64,000 nt of DNA from Saccharicrinis carchari (GTDB lineage: Bacteria > Bacteroidota > Bacteroidia > Bacteroidales > Marinilabiliaceae): assembly GCF_900182605.1 (NCBI RefSeq), contig NZ_FXTB01000005.1, positions 1 to 64,000 of the forward strand, in the 5' to 3' direction. A program made the translations under genes and the position numbers. Positions 9,075 through 17,492 of the stretch are shown here, in pieces. Position 1 is the stretch's first letter. Each line of letters begins with the position of its first letter. A model generated the notes under the pieces. It searched no databases and was not told the origin of the DNA. It was given only the letters and a program-made list of their open reading frames with translations.

Positions 9075-9082
9075 TATTTTTG
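9052..9082 (+). promoter_or_regulatory. Promoter of the Crp/Fnr-family gene
   Basis: TTG at 9052-9054 (inside the terminator loop), a 20-bp spacer and TATTTTTG at 9075-9082 match the Bacteroidota consensus. The -7 element starts at the base after the terminator T-run. The predicted start of transcription is near 9086-9090. Confidence 0.7.
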
Positions 9083-9094
9083 GCTGAAATTAAC

Positions 9095-9108
9095 ATGTTG
9101 TACAACAT
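9095..9108. promoter_or_regulatory. Perfect 14-bp palindrome in the Crp/Fnr-family leader
   Basis: ATGTTGTACAACAT equals its own reverse complement. It lies 12 bases after the -7 element and just before the likely start codon at 9116, where a bound dimeric regulator would block transcription. Autoregulation is an inference; the half-site is not a standard CRP or FNR half-site. Confidence 0.4.
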
Positions 9109-9115
9109 ATTTGCG

Positions 9116-9817
9116 ATGCTACGAAGAACCGATATAAAAGAACCCAGCATTAAAGACATATCCCAGCTTTATGATGTTTTGACCAATGAAGAAAAGGAAA
9201 AGGTATTAAAAAATCATAAGGCCATACATTATAAAAAAAACGATGTTATTTATCATGAGGGTGAGGTGCCCGATGGCTTGTTATGCCTGGGGTCAGGAAA
9301 AGTAAAGGTTTATAAAATAGGTTTTGGAGGGCGCGATCAGATTGTACGTATGGCTAATCCCCCCGGATTTATAGGTTATCGGGCTTTTTTTGCCGAGGGG
9401 CCACATGTGGCTTCGGCGGTGGTGATTGAACCGTGTACTATTTTTTATATTCCTAAAGCATTGGTTTTTGAGTTGCTCGAAAATAACCACAAATTCAGTT
9501 TAAATATTATCCGATCGCTGGCGCAAGAGCTCGGTTTTTCGCGCTACCGAACAGTTACCTTAACACAAAAGCATATTCGTGGCAGACTGGCCGAAAGTCT
9601 TCTGGTGTTAAAAGATATTTATGGCTTTGAAGAGGACGGCATCACATTAAATGTTTTTCTATCGCGCGAAGACCTGGCGAATTTCTCCAATATGACTACC
9701 TCTAATGCAATACGTACCTTATCTACCTTTGTAAATGAAGAGGTAATACATGTTGATGGAAGGATTATTCGGATCTTAAACATCGAAAAGCTGGAGAAGA
9801 TATCGAAGCTGGGATAG
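9116..9817 (+). CDS. Crp/Fnr family transcriptional regulator
   Basis: A 233-aa two-domain DNA-binding protein. Residues about 20-130 form the cyclic-nucleotide-binding-type beta roll (GEVPDGLLCLGSGKVKVYK, then RMANPPGFIGY). Residues about 150-225 form a winged helix, with recognition helix near SREDLANFSNMTTSNAIRTL. No N-terminal cysteine cluster of the FNR type is present, so the ligand is not evident. A TTG at 9080 would start translation inside the -7 element and can be ruled out if that promoter is used. The ATG at 9095 is possible, with a very short leader; the ATG at 9116 is preferred. A palindrome at 9095-9108 may be its own operator. Confidence 0.88.
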   Translation: MLRRTDIKEPSIKDISQLYDVLTNEEKEKVLKNHKAIHYKKNDVIYHEGEVPDGLLCLGSGKVKVYKIGFGGRDQIVRMANPPGFIGYRAFFAEGPHVASAVVIEPCTIFYIPKALVFELLENNHKFSLNIIRSLAQELGFSRYRTVTLTQKHIRGRLAESLLVLKDIYGFEEDGITLNVFLSREDLANFSNMTTSNAIRTLSTFVNEEVIHVDGRIIRILNIEKLEKISKLG

Positions 9818-9824
9818 GAGGGCA

Positions 9825-9905
9825 GTTAGCAGTAATCAGTTAGCAGTAATCAGTTAGCAGTAATCAGTTAGCAGTAATCAGTCAACAGTTAGCAGTGACA
9901 GTTGG
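9825..9905. repeat. 14-bp tandem repeat (four perfect copies plus degenerate tail)
   Basis: The unit GTTAGCAGTAATCA occurs four times without change at 9825-9838, 9839-9852, 9853-9866 and 9867-9880. Degraded pieces (CAGTTAGCAGTGACAGT) run on to about 9905. It starts eight bases after the Crp/Fnr-family stop codon. Confidence 0.95.
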
Positions 9906-10120
9906 CGTCTTGTCTGGTGACAAACAGGGAAATCAGTTATCAGCTATAGCGGTTTTACGGTTTGCGGAATTTTTGTACGCTATACGCTTATGGTTGTTAA
10001 CTCTCAGCTGCTTGCAAGTCTCTAACCTCTAACCTCCAAGCTCTAACCTCTATGAGCAATAGTCAGTTATAAACTTCCAGCTTTACAACTTTTAATTTTC
10101 AATTTTTTAACTTCGAATCC
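9906..10120. other. Low-complexity intergenic DNA with degenerate short repeats
   Basis: Between the tandem repeat and murF-alr. TCTAACCTC recurs (CTCTAACCTCTAACCTCC near 10019-10037, then CTCTAACCTC near 10041-10050), with more CAGTTA-like words. No ORF or RNA gene is seen. Such filler is common between converging genes in Bacteroidota. Confidence 0.6.
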
Positions 10121-12586
10121 TCACTCGTAAAAATACACCCTTTTAACACGGCGGCTGATGCTGGTGAATATTTCGTATGGGATGGTGTCTAGGATGCGCG
10201 CCAGTTGTGTAACCGGAAGTTTAGGTCCAAAAATTTCTACTTCATCGCCCTCGTTGGCTTTAATTCCGGTTACATCTAACATACACATATCCATGCAAAT
10301 ATTGCCTACAATGGGAGCCGAGTGACCATTTACCAACATCGCTCCCACGCCGTTGCCCAGTTTTCGGTTGAGGCCATCGGCATAACCAACCGGTACCACG
10401 GCAATATCGGCATCGTAATTTAACTGCCCCTTTCGGTTGTAGCCTATTGTTTGGTAGGCCTTAACCTGCCTTATTTGCGAAATATACGATTTGAAACGGG
10501 TTACACACTTTAGTTTATGCAACGCTGTATCGCCGATGCCGTACATGCCAATGCCCAGGCGAACCATATCAAATTGTGCTTGTGGGAAGCGCAGTATGCC
10601 CGATGAATTTAAAATGTGCCTGATAAATGGATATCCCAACCCTTGTTCTATTTTATCGGTAGTATGGGTAAAAGCCACAATCTGTTCATGGGTGAAATCA
10701 TCAAACTGCATGTTGTCGCTGCCAACCAGATGAGAAAAAACAGATTTAACATGCACTTGAGGCATTTGGTTCAAAAGGCTTATTAACTCATCCACCTGTG
10801 AGGGCACAAAGCCCAGGCGGTTCATTCCGGTGTCTATTTTTAGATGAACAGGATAATCGCTTATGGCTTCTGATTTTAGTACCGCTACAAATTGATGGAG
10901 CTCTTTGCAGCTGTATATTTCCGGTTCGAGCTGATGTTGTAGCATCAGTTGGAAACTTTTTATTTCGGGGTTCATAACAACAATAGGCAACGAAATGCCG
11001 GCTTTCCGCAACTCTACGCCTTCATCGGCAAAAGCCACACCAAGGTAATCTATCTTCTGATGTTGCAGCACCTTGGCAATCTCAAACGAACCACTACCGT
11101 AGCTGAAAGCCTTTACCATAGCCAGTAGTTTGGTATGCGGCTGGAGCTTAGCGCGGTAGAAATTCAAATTGTCAACTAATGCATTAAGGTTAATCTCCAG
11201 ACTGGTTTGATGGTGTTTCATCTCCAAAACGGACGACACCTTTTCGAACTCAAAATTTCTCGAGCCCTTTATCAATATGGCTTCATTTTTAAACTTGCCG
11301 GGTACTAAGGCGCTAAGCAGGTCATCCGTAGATGCGTAAAAAATCGCATCCATATCAAATAGCGAGGCATGTGATTGCAACACCTTGCCAACTCCTATCA
11401 ATTTAGAAATCCCTTTTTGTTTTAATAAACGGTTAATTTGCGTACACAGGTTAATATCATCCATGCCACTTTGATATATGTCTGAAAGAATTAAAGTACG
11501 CTTGTGGTTGCTGTGTTCGCTCTGCTGCACCAGGAAATCGAGTGATAAGGAAAGGGACAACAAGTCGGAGTTATACGAATCGTTGATGACCATGCAATTG
11601 TTAATGCCTTCTTTCAGTTCCATGCGCATGGCCACCGGTACCAGTTTTTTTACTGCCCGGGTAATGTAGCCTGCCGTATAGCCCAATAACAACATAAGTG
11701 CAATCGAATGCATGGCATTTTCAAAGGCAACCTCATCGGCAAAAGGCAGCACTATCTCAAATTCATCACCCCGGTATTTTAGATGCAGGTGGCATTGATT
11801 GCCTAGTGTGTTTTTCCGAATTACCTGCACACTGGCACTGGCGTTTACACCCCAGGTGAAAAGTTGCTTGTTTGGATACGTTTTTTTTATCGCCCTATCG
11901 ATAGTAATACAATCGGAACAATATACAATGTATTTGCTTTGCTCAAAGAGCTTTATTTTCTCTTGAAGCTTTTCATGCTCCGATAAAAAATTCTCTTGAT
12001 GGGCAGCTCCAATATTGGTGATCATCCCTATGGTAGGTGAAATAACCGGAGCTATCTTTTCCATTTCTTCTTTTTGCGAAATGCCTGCTTCAAATATCCC
12101 CAGCTCGGTATCTTGGTTGAGTTGCCATACCGACAAAGGAACCCCAATTTGACTGTTGTAACTCCTGGGTGAGCGAACCGTAACTTTGCTTTTGCCTATC
12201 AGCTGGGCTATCCATTCTTTTACTATCGTTTTACCGTTGCTCCCGGTAATGCCAATTACGGGGCAGGTGTAAAAACTGCGCTTTTGGGCTACCATCTGCT
12301 GAAAAGCCAACAGGGTATTGGGTACCACCAGGTAATTGGCTTCATTTAATTGGGGGGGTATAGCAAAGTCCTCGTCTACCATAAAACATCGTACGCCCTG
12401 CTGATATAGCGAAGAGATATAATTATGACCATTATGGTTTTGTCCTGCAATGGCAATAAACAATGCCTTTGCCGGATTGCTTACCGAACGACTGTCGGTT
12501 ATCAAATGCGTAAAGCTTATGTTTTGATTGATAACCGCCTTGCATGGTATCCATTGGCTCACCTCGCTAAAAAGATATTCTGTCAT
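10121..12586 (-). CDS. murF-alr: Bifunctional MurF / alanine racemase
   Basis: An 821-aa fusion. The N-terminal half is UDP-MurNAc-tripeptide:D-Ala-D-Ala ligase, with ATP loop ITGSNGKT at 113-120, followed by the Mur-ligase middle and C-terminal domains. From about residue 455 the protein is a PLP-dependent alanine racemase, with the PLP lysine in MVKAFSYG, a downstream RLGIGMYGIG segment and the catalytic tyrosine region IGYNRKG. One protein thus makes D-Ala and joins the D-Ala-D-Ala dipeptide to the peptidoglycan precursor. The fusion is known in Bacteroidota. A TTG-like upstream extension to 12733 overlaps tdk and does not resemble MurF, so the ATG at 12586 is used. It lies 79 bases after tdk in the same direction. 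Confidence 0.95.
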   Translation of the reverse strand: MTEYLFSEVSQWIPCKAVINQNISFTHLITDSRSVSNPAKALFIAIAGQNHNGHNYISSLYQQGVRCFMVDEDFAIPPQLNEANYLVVPNTLLAFQQMVAQKRSFYTCPVIGITGSNGKTIVKEWIAQLIGKSKVTVRSPRSYNSQIGVPLSVWQLNQDTELGIFEAGISQKEEMEKIAPVISPTIGMITNIGAAHQENFLSEHEKLQEKIKLFEQSKYIVYCSDCITIDRAIKKTYPNKQLFTWGVNASASVQVIRKNTLGNQCHLHLKYRGDEFEIVLPFADEVAFENAMHSIALMLLLGYTAGYITRAVKKLVPVAMRMELKEGINNCMVINDSYNSDLLSLSLSLDFLVQQSEHSNHKRTLILSDIYQSGMDDINLCTQINRLLKQKGISKLIGVGKVLQSHASLFDMDAIFYASTDDLLSALVPGKFKNEAILIKGSRNFEFEKVSSVLEMKHHQTSLEINLNALVDNLNFYRAKLQPHTKLLAMVKAFSYGSGSFEIAKVLQHQKIDYLGVAFADEGVELRKAGISLPIVVMNPEIKSFQLMLQHQLEPEIYSCKELHQFVAVLKSEAISDYPVHLKIDTGMNRLGFVPSQVDELISLLNQMPQVHVKSVFSHLVGSDNMQFDDFTHEQIVAFTHTTDKIEQGLGYPFIRHILNSSGILRFPQAQFDMVRLGIGMYGIGDTALHKLKCVTRFKSYISQIRQVKAYQTIGYNRKGQLNYDADIAVVPVGYADGLNRKLGNGVGAMLVNGHSAPIVGNICMDMCMLDVTGIKANEGDEVEIFGPKLPVTQLARILDTIPYEIFTSISRRVKRVYFYE

Positions 12587-12665
12587 GTTTATCAGTGAAT
12601 AAAAAAATGTACAGCTTGGGCTAAAAAAATGAACTTCAGTTTTGCTTATCCCGTTTAATTTAAGG

Positions 12666-13250
12666 CTATAGGTTTTTATGGGTAGCTTTGCAATAACATG
12701 CGCGGCACAGGGGTTCGTATGCTGCCTTTTCACCCAGCATTACCAGTTTTTCATCGGTCGACAAGCGGTGCGAGAAATGGGCTAAATCGCCGCATTGCAT
12801 GCAAACTGCATGTACCTTTGTTACATATTCGGCACAAGCCATAAGGGCAGGAACCGGGCCAAAGGGCTTTCCTTTAAAGTCCATATCCAATCCGGCCACG
12901 ATAACACGTATGCCCTGATTGGCTAATTGAGAGCATACATCAGCTAAGCCATTATCAAAGAATTGGGCTTCATCCACGCCTACCACATCCACGTTAGAGC
13001 AGAGCAATAAAATATTACCCGAAGATTCCACCGGTGTGGACAGAACGGAATTCTCGTCGTGCGAAACTACTTGGTTGTGGCTATACCTTACGTCGATATG
13101 TGGTTTAAAAATCTCTACTTTTTGATGGGCAATCTTAGCACGGCGCAATCGGCGCAATAACTCCTCCGTTTTTCCCGAGAACATAGAGCCGGCAATTACT
13201 TCTATCCACCCCAGTTTTCCTTTGGTATTTATTTTATTTTCTAAAAACAT
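12666..13250 (-). CDS. tdk: Thymidine kinase (type II)
   Basis: A 194-aa enzyme phosphorylating thymidine in the salvage pathway. Phosphate loop [10 protein letters not shown] is near 20-29, the Walker B-like DEAQFF near 98-103, and zinc-ribbon cysteines occur in CMQCGD and CRACYC. The lasso-loop region follows at about 160-180. The length is normal. The start is the ATG at 13250; the reading frame stays open upstream to 13742, but that part runs antisense to the acidic protein gene at 13330 and has no TK similarity. The promoter region is shared with that divergent gene. It is probably cotranscribed with murF-alr. Confidence 0.96.
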   Translation of the reverse strand: MFLENKINTKGKLGWIEVIAGSMFSGKTEELLRRLRRAKIAHQKVEIFKPHIDVRYSHNQVVSHDENSVLSTPVESSGNILLLCSNVDVVGVDEAQFFDNGLADVCSQLANQGIRVIVAGLDMDFKGKPFGPVPALMACAEYVTKVHAVCMQCGDLAHFSHRLSTDEKLVMLGEKAAYEPLCRACYCKATHKNL

Positions 13251-13266
13251 TCCTTTATCTTGATAT

Positions 13267-13294
13267 TTTGCACCCGATATATTCGTTAACTTTG
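13267..13294 (+). promoter_or_regulatory. Promoter of the acidic hypothetical gene
   Basis: TTTG at 13267-13270 and TAACTTTG at 13287-13294, with a 16-bp spacer. The -7 element is exact and the spacing slightly short. The ATG is at 13330. Confidence 0.6.
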
Positions 13295-13329
13295 CAAAAT
13301 AAGTAAAAAAGAGATTGAATTGATTTATT

Positions 13330-14127
13330 ATGGACAAAGAAGCGTTGCTAAATATTATTTTAAGCGATTTAGGTGAAATTGAAACGATGGTAAAGTCCTT
13401 CCGTGGACAGGGGAAAATACCAGTTGCCTTTATTGAATTGACCGAAAAGAAAATGGCGCATTTAATGGAAGAGTTTTCAATGCTGAAAAATATAAACAGT
13501 GAGCGGCCAATGGAACCTGAAGTGCAGCACCCTGTCAATAAACAAGACGATAAGGAGGAAGCTAAACCAATTGTAAGCTCTTTAATTGAAAAGGAAGCAG
13601 GTGCTCCCGCTACTGATTCCGTACTAAGCATGAGTGAAGCACAGCAAGAAAATGAACCGGAAGATGATACAGGCAAAAATAAAGTGGAGGAAACCAATAC
13701 AATAGACGAAAGTCCCCTTGCTACAGTAGATGACAATCCCACAGAAAATGTCGTATCCGGTAAAAAATCATCCTATATTGAAGATCCTAAAACCGAGGAG
13801 AGCATTAAAACCATTGGCGAAACTTTTGGTGGTGAAAAAAAATCAGTAAATGATTTTATGGCCAAAGTGCAACAGCCCGGCCTTAAAAATAATATTAAAG
13901 GAAAGCCGGTAAATGATCTTACCAAAGGATTGGGTATAAACGATCGTTTTATGTTTCAGCGCGAATTGTTTGAGGGCAAGCCGGAGCTTATGAGCCATGC
14001 CTTGCAACAAATCAACCAGATGCCCGATTTGGCTTCCGCGCTTTCGTTTATACAAACGAATTTTGATTGGGACCGGGAGCAAGAAGCTACCCAGGCATTT
14101 ATAAGTTATGTTGAAAGAAAATTTTAA
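13330..14127 (+). CDS. Conserved acidic hypothetical protein
   Basis: A 265-aa cytoplasmic protein with three parts. Residues 1-60 form a helical head. About 60-170 is a long acidic, low-complexity linker rich in Glu, Asp, Thr and Asn. About 185-265 is a compact C-terminal domain with [20 protein letters not shown] and the tail YVERKF. I recognise the C-terminal part as a motif of uncharacterised Bacteroidota proteins, often found near tdk and rsmI, but I know of no assigned function. The INDRF/RELF helix pair looks like a protein-binding module. It is divergent from tdk and 155 bases before rsmI. Confidence 0.8.
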   Translation: MDKEALLNIILSDLGEIETMVKSFRGQGKIPVAFIELTEKKMAHLMEEFSMLKNINSERPMEPEVQHPVNKQDDKEEAKPIVSSLIEKEAGAPATDSVLSMSEAQQENEPEDDTGKNKVEETNTIDESPLATVDDNPTENVVSGKKSSYIEDPKTEESIKTIGETFGGEKKSVNDFMAKVQQPGLKNNIKGKPVNDLTKGLGINDRFMFQRELFEGKPELMSHALQQINQMPDLASALSFIQTNFDWDREQEATQAFISYVERKF

Positions 14128-14282
14128 CAGCAACCAGTTGGATCAGAGCAATAACCTGCCTGTTATTCAAATTTAATGATTCACGGGACAGTAGTTAACA
14201 GTTATAGGGGGATAAATACCAGTATATCCAAGTAGATAATGGCTAACATTCAGTTATCAATCAGCAGCTAATCGACAACTAT

Positions 14283-15050
14283 ATGAGTAAATTATACATT
14301 GTACCTACTCCCATCGGCAATTTAGAAGACATTACGCTTCGAGCCCTGAATGTATTAAAGGAGGCAGACTTTATATTGGCTGAAGATACACGAAAAACGG
14401 GGTTTTTGCTCAAGCATTTTCAAATAGAAGCCAAAATGTTTTCGCATCATAAATTTAACGAGCATAAAACTACCGAAACCATTGTGCAGCGTATTTTGGC
14501 AGGGGAAACAGGGGCATTGGTTTCGGATGCAGGCACCCCGGCTATTTCGGATCCGGGTTATTTATTGGTAAAATATGCCATAGAACAAGGCGTGCATGTA
14601 GAGTGTTTGCCGGGCGCCACGGCTTTTGTGCCCGCCTTGGTTAACTCCGGACTGCCCAACGACAGGTTTTGTTTTGAGGGTTTTTTACCCCCCAAAAAAG
14701 GTCGTCAGAAAAAACTGCGGGCTTTAGCGGAGGAAACCCGCACCATGATATTTTACGAATCGCCCTTTAGGCTCGTAAAAACCCTGGAGCAACTAGCCGA
14801 AATGTTTGGTGCCGAACGAAAGGCATCCGTAAGCCGTGAACTTACCAAGATGTACGAGGAAAACAAGAGAGGGAGCCTTGGCGAACTTGCGGCCTACTTT
14901 GGCAAAAAAACGGTGAAAGGCGAAATTGTGATTGTAGTTGAGGGTAAGGTAGATAAAGCCGTGGGTAAAAAAGAAAATAAATATGCTAAAACAAGCGTTA
15001 GTGAAAGTATGTCCTACGATATAAACACTATTGAACGCAAATCAAATTAA
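14283..15050 (+). CDS. rsmI: 16S rRNA (cytidine-1402-2'-O)-methyltransferase
   Basis: A 255-aa SAM-dependent tetrapyrrole-methylase-fold enzyme that methylates the ribose of C1402 in the decoding centre. Signature features are VPTPIGNLEDITLRAL at about 7-22, the AEDTRKT loop near 33-39, SDAGTPAISDPG near 80-91 and the catalytic-site strand with FYESPFRL near 157-164. The last 30 residues, lysine-rich, extend beyond the usual family length and are probably disordered. The start is the ATG at 14283. It is followed after six bases by a lipoprotein gene, suggesting cotranscription. Confidence 0.95.
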   Translation: MSKLYIVPTPIGNLEDITLRALNVLKEADFILAEDTRKTGFLLKHFQIEAKMFSHHKFNEHKTTETIVQRILAGETGALVSDAGTPAISDPGYLLVKYAIEQGVHVECLPGATAFVPALVNSGLPNDRFCFEGFLPPKKGRQKKLRALAEETRTMIFYESPFRLVKTLEQLAEMFGAERKASVSRELTKMYEENKRGSLGELAAYFGKKTVKGEIVIVVEGKVDKAVGKKENKYAKTSVSESMSYDINTIERKSN

Positions 15051-15056
15051 CGAATC

Positions 15057-15929
15057 ATGAAAAAAAACCTCATTTTACCAATATTGGTAATAGTTTTGGC
15101 CGCTTGCAACACCGCTAAAAATAAGGATCTGACACAACAAAACGACTCCTTGGTATCGGTTGCTATTGAACAGCAAAAAATAACCAACGACTTGGTAACT
15201 ACCCTAATTGCCATAGATGAGAACCTGCAGGAAATAAAAGAAAAGGAAAAGCTGATTGGGGTGAGTATGGGAAGCCCGGAGGGGACCAGTCCTGATATTC
15301 AGAAAAGAATCAATAAAGATATTCAGGATATCTATAATCTGATGCTGGCCAACAAAGAAACAATTGCCGAGCTGGAGCAGAAACTCAAATCATCGGGTTC
15401 AAACAACAAAGGGCTCAATAGCCTGGTTTCGCGCTTAAACCGCCAGCTAAAGGAAAAAAGCGTCGAAATTATTGAGCTTAACGAAAAACTGGCCAATCAG
15501 AATATTCAAATATCTTCGCTTAATTTTACTGTTGAAGGTATGAGTCAGGTAATTGATTCTATCCGTACGGTTAATAAAGATGCACGCGCTCTGTTGGATT
15601 CTACTACCACTGAACTATATACCGCCTACTATTCCTTCGGCACTAAAAAGGAACTTAAGGAACACAATATTATTTCGAGCGAAGGTGTTCCGCTTTTTGG
15701 AAAGACAAAAATACTCACCGATAATTTTAACGAAGATTATTTTACAAAAATAGATATCCGCGAAGTAGATGCCATTCCATTGTTCCGCCCCAAAGTTAAA
15801 ATGCTTACCCCACACCCTCAGAGCTCTTACGAAATTGTTTCGGGCGAAGAAGATACCAAAACAATAAATATCCTGGATAAAGACGCATTTTGGAGTATCT
15901 CTAAATTTATGGTGGTACAAGTGAACTGA
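15057..15929 (+). CDS. Coiled-coil lipoprotein of unknown function
   Basis: A 290-aa lipoprotein. The signal peptide ends in a lipobox with Cys17 (VLAAC). Residues about 25-180 are a long heptad-like coiled coil with few aromatic residues. About 190-290 is a small C-terminal domain (YTAYYSFGTKKELKEHNII, then FWSISKFMVVQVN). This layout resembles a Bacteroidota family annotated as Cbp1-type collagen-binding adhesin, but that link is family-level only and binding is not shown by the sequence. It probably acts in the periplasm or outer membrane. It begins six bases after rsmI. Confidence 0.75.
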   Translation: MKKNLILPILVIVLAACNTAKNKDLTQQNDSLVSVAIEQQKITNDLVTTLIAIDENLQEIKEKEKLIGVSMGSPEGTSPDIQKRINKDIQDIYNLMLANKETIAELEQKLKSSGSNNKGLNSLVSRLNRQLKEKSVEIIELNEKLANQNIQISSLNFTVEGMSQVIDSIRTVNKDARALLDSTTTELYTAYYSFGTKKELKEHNIISSEGVPLFGKTKILTDNFNEDYFTKIDIREVDAIPLFRPKVKMLTPHPQSSYEIVSGEEDTKTINILDKDAFWSISKFMVVQVN

Positions 15930-16080
15930 TTTTTGAAAAAGAAAGTGGAGAGCATAGAGAGCTTCCAAAGCCTAAAGTGATAAGCATAAAGAGAAATAGA
16001 ATAGATAAAACAGATATATGCTTTGTTTATGCTATCGAACGCTGTGTCCAAGGTTAATAAGGTATCTCTGATTTTATGCT

Positions 16081-16088
16081 TAACTTTG
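16081..16088 (+). promoter_or_regulatory. -7 element upstream of yjjG
   Basis: TAACTTTG matches TAnnTTTG and lies 34 bases before the ATG at 16123. No clear -33 TTG is seen. Confidence 0.5.
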
Positions 16089-16122
16089 GAGCCATACGTA
16101 AATACCCAAGACTCGATTTTTA

Positions 16123-16818
16123 ATGCAAAAATACAAACACCTCTTCTTCGATCTGGATCATACCCTGTGGGATTTTGAAACCAATTCTTTACACACGCTG
16201 TTACAGCTTTTTGATAAGTACCGCTTAAGTAGTTCCTTTATTAGTTTCGATGACTTTTACGAGCGTTACCAAAAACACAACCAGATGTTGTGGATACATT
16301 ACCGCGAGGGCAAGATGACCAAAGCACAGCTAAACTTCGACCGTTTTCATACGCCTTTTAACCAGGTGGGTATTAGCGACGAAACCATCGCACAGAATTT
16401 TGCCCGGGATTATATCGCCATTAGTCCCACCAAAACGGCTTTGATGCCCCATGCTATCGAAGTGTTGGAGCAGCTTAAACAAAGCTACACGCTACATGTT
16501 ATTACCAATGGGTTTAAGGAAGTGCAGTATTTAAAACTTAAAAACAGTAAGTTGCGCCCTTATTTCTCTAAAATATTTATATCGGAAACCATTGGGGCTT
16601 CAAAGCCCAAGACGGCGTTTTTTGAGTATGCCGTTAAAAGTGCGAATGCCCGAAAAAAAGAATCGCTGGTAGTGGGTGATAATCTGGAAACCGATATTGA
16701 CGGTGCCATTAATTTTGGGCTCGACTATATTTATTTTAACCCCAACAAAATAGAACACAAACGACAATTGATGAACGAAATATCTGACTTAAAAGAAATA
16801 ACAACATGCTTAAAGTAA
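16123..16818 (+). CDS. yjjG: YjjG-family noncanonical pyrimidine nucleotidase (HAD)
   Basis: A 231-aa haloacid-dehalogenase-fold phosphatase. Motif I FFDLDHTLWDF at about 8-18 supplies the nucleophile Asp10 and the acid Asp12. Motif II threonine is in VITNGF near 126-131, the lysine of motif III is in SKPKTAFF near 162-169, and motif IV is GDNLETDIDGA near 185-195. The family removes phosphate from unusual pyrimidine nucleotides, limiting their incorporation into DNA. The last 13 bases overlap the next gene, a sign of translational coupling. Confidence 0.9.
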   Translation: MQKYKHLFFDLDHTLWDFETNSLHTLLQLFDKYRLSSSFISFDDFYERYQKHNQMLWIHYREGKMTKAQLNFDRFHTPFNQVGISDETIAQNFARDYIAISPTKTALMPHAIEVLEQLKQSYTLHVITNGFKEVQYLKLKNSKLRPYFSKIFISETIGASKPKTAFFEYAVKSANARKKESLVVGDNLETDIDGAINFGLDYIYFNPNKIEHKRQLMNEISDLKEITTCLK

Positions 16819-17447
16819 TTACAATACCCTTTAACCCCTGGCAAGAAAACACCTATATTATTGCTGCAGAAAACGGAGAGTGCATCATTGTGGATCCCGG
16901 TTGCCTCAGCCCAGAAGAACAAGAGCATCTGGTAACGTTTTTGGACGATAATAAATTAACACCCGTACGTTTGTTAAATACACACCTGCATTTAGACCAT
17001 GTGTTTGGCAATCATTTTGTATGCGAAAAATATAATTTGGGTGCCGAAGCCCATAAAGACGATGAGTTCTGGTTAGACCAAATGGTGGCTTATGCGGCTC
17101 AAATGGGAGTTCAGATAGAGCAAAATCCGCCGGCACTTAAAGGATACCTGGAGCACGGTCAGGTGATTGAATTTGCCGGCTCTACCATTCAGGTACGGCA
17201 TATTCCCGGACATTCGCCGGGCGGAGTGGTGTTTTATATGGAAAAAGAAAAGGCAGTAATAGCCGGAGATGTGATTTTTCGCGAAAGCGTGGGCAGATCC
17301 GATTTACCCGGTGGCGACTTTGATACACTGATTTCAGGGATAAAAACCCACCTGTTCACCTTGCCTGATGAAACCGTAGTTTACTCCGGACATGGCCCGT
17401 CATCTACTATTGGCCATGAAAAAGCAAACAACCCGTTTTTTTACTAA
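16806..17447 (+). CDS. MBL-fold metallo-hydrolase (glyoxalase II-like, YcbL type)
   Basis: A 213-aa metallo-beta-lactamase-fold hydrolase. The metal-binding signature THLHLDH is at about 59-65. Further ligands are the His in HIPGHSPGG near 133-141, the Asp in AGDVIFRESVGRSDLPGGD near 155-173, and the final His in YSGHGP near 197-202. The compact size and the RSDLPGGD segment fit the YcbL-like subgroup rather than full-length glyoxalase II. The substrate is unknown; thioester hydrolysis is likely from the fold. It starts inside the end of yjjG. Confidence 0.9.
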   Translation: MLKVITIPFNPWQENTYIIAAENGECIIVDPGCLSPEEQEHLVTFLDDNKLTPVRLLNTHLHLDHVFGNHFVCEKYNLGAEAHKDDEFWLDQMVAYAAQMGVQIEQNPPALKGYLEHGQVIEFAGSTIQVRHIPGHSPGGVVFYMEKEKAVIAGDVIFRESVGRSDLPGGDFDTLISGIKTHLFTLPDETVVYSGHGPSSTIGHEKANNPFFY

Positions 17448-17492
17448 TTAAAGTCTATTTATCAGGCCGGGAACGCCGGAAACACATTATCT

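Noticed and set aside
10100-10130. tRNA-like T-loop word TTCGAATCC
   Set aside because: No matching stems or anticodon arm around it; AT-rich filler.
12666-13742. Extended 358-codon reading of tdk
   Set aside because: The extra N-terminal part is antisense to the acidic protein gene and unlike thymidine kinase.
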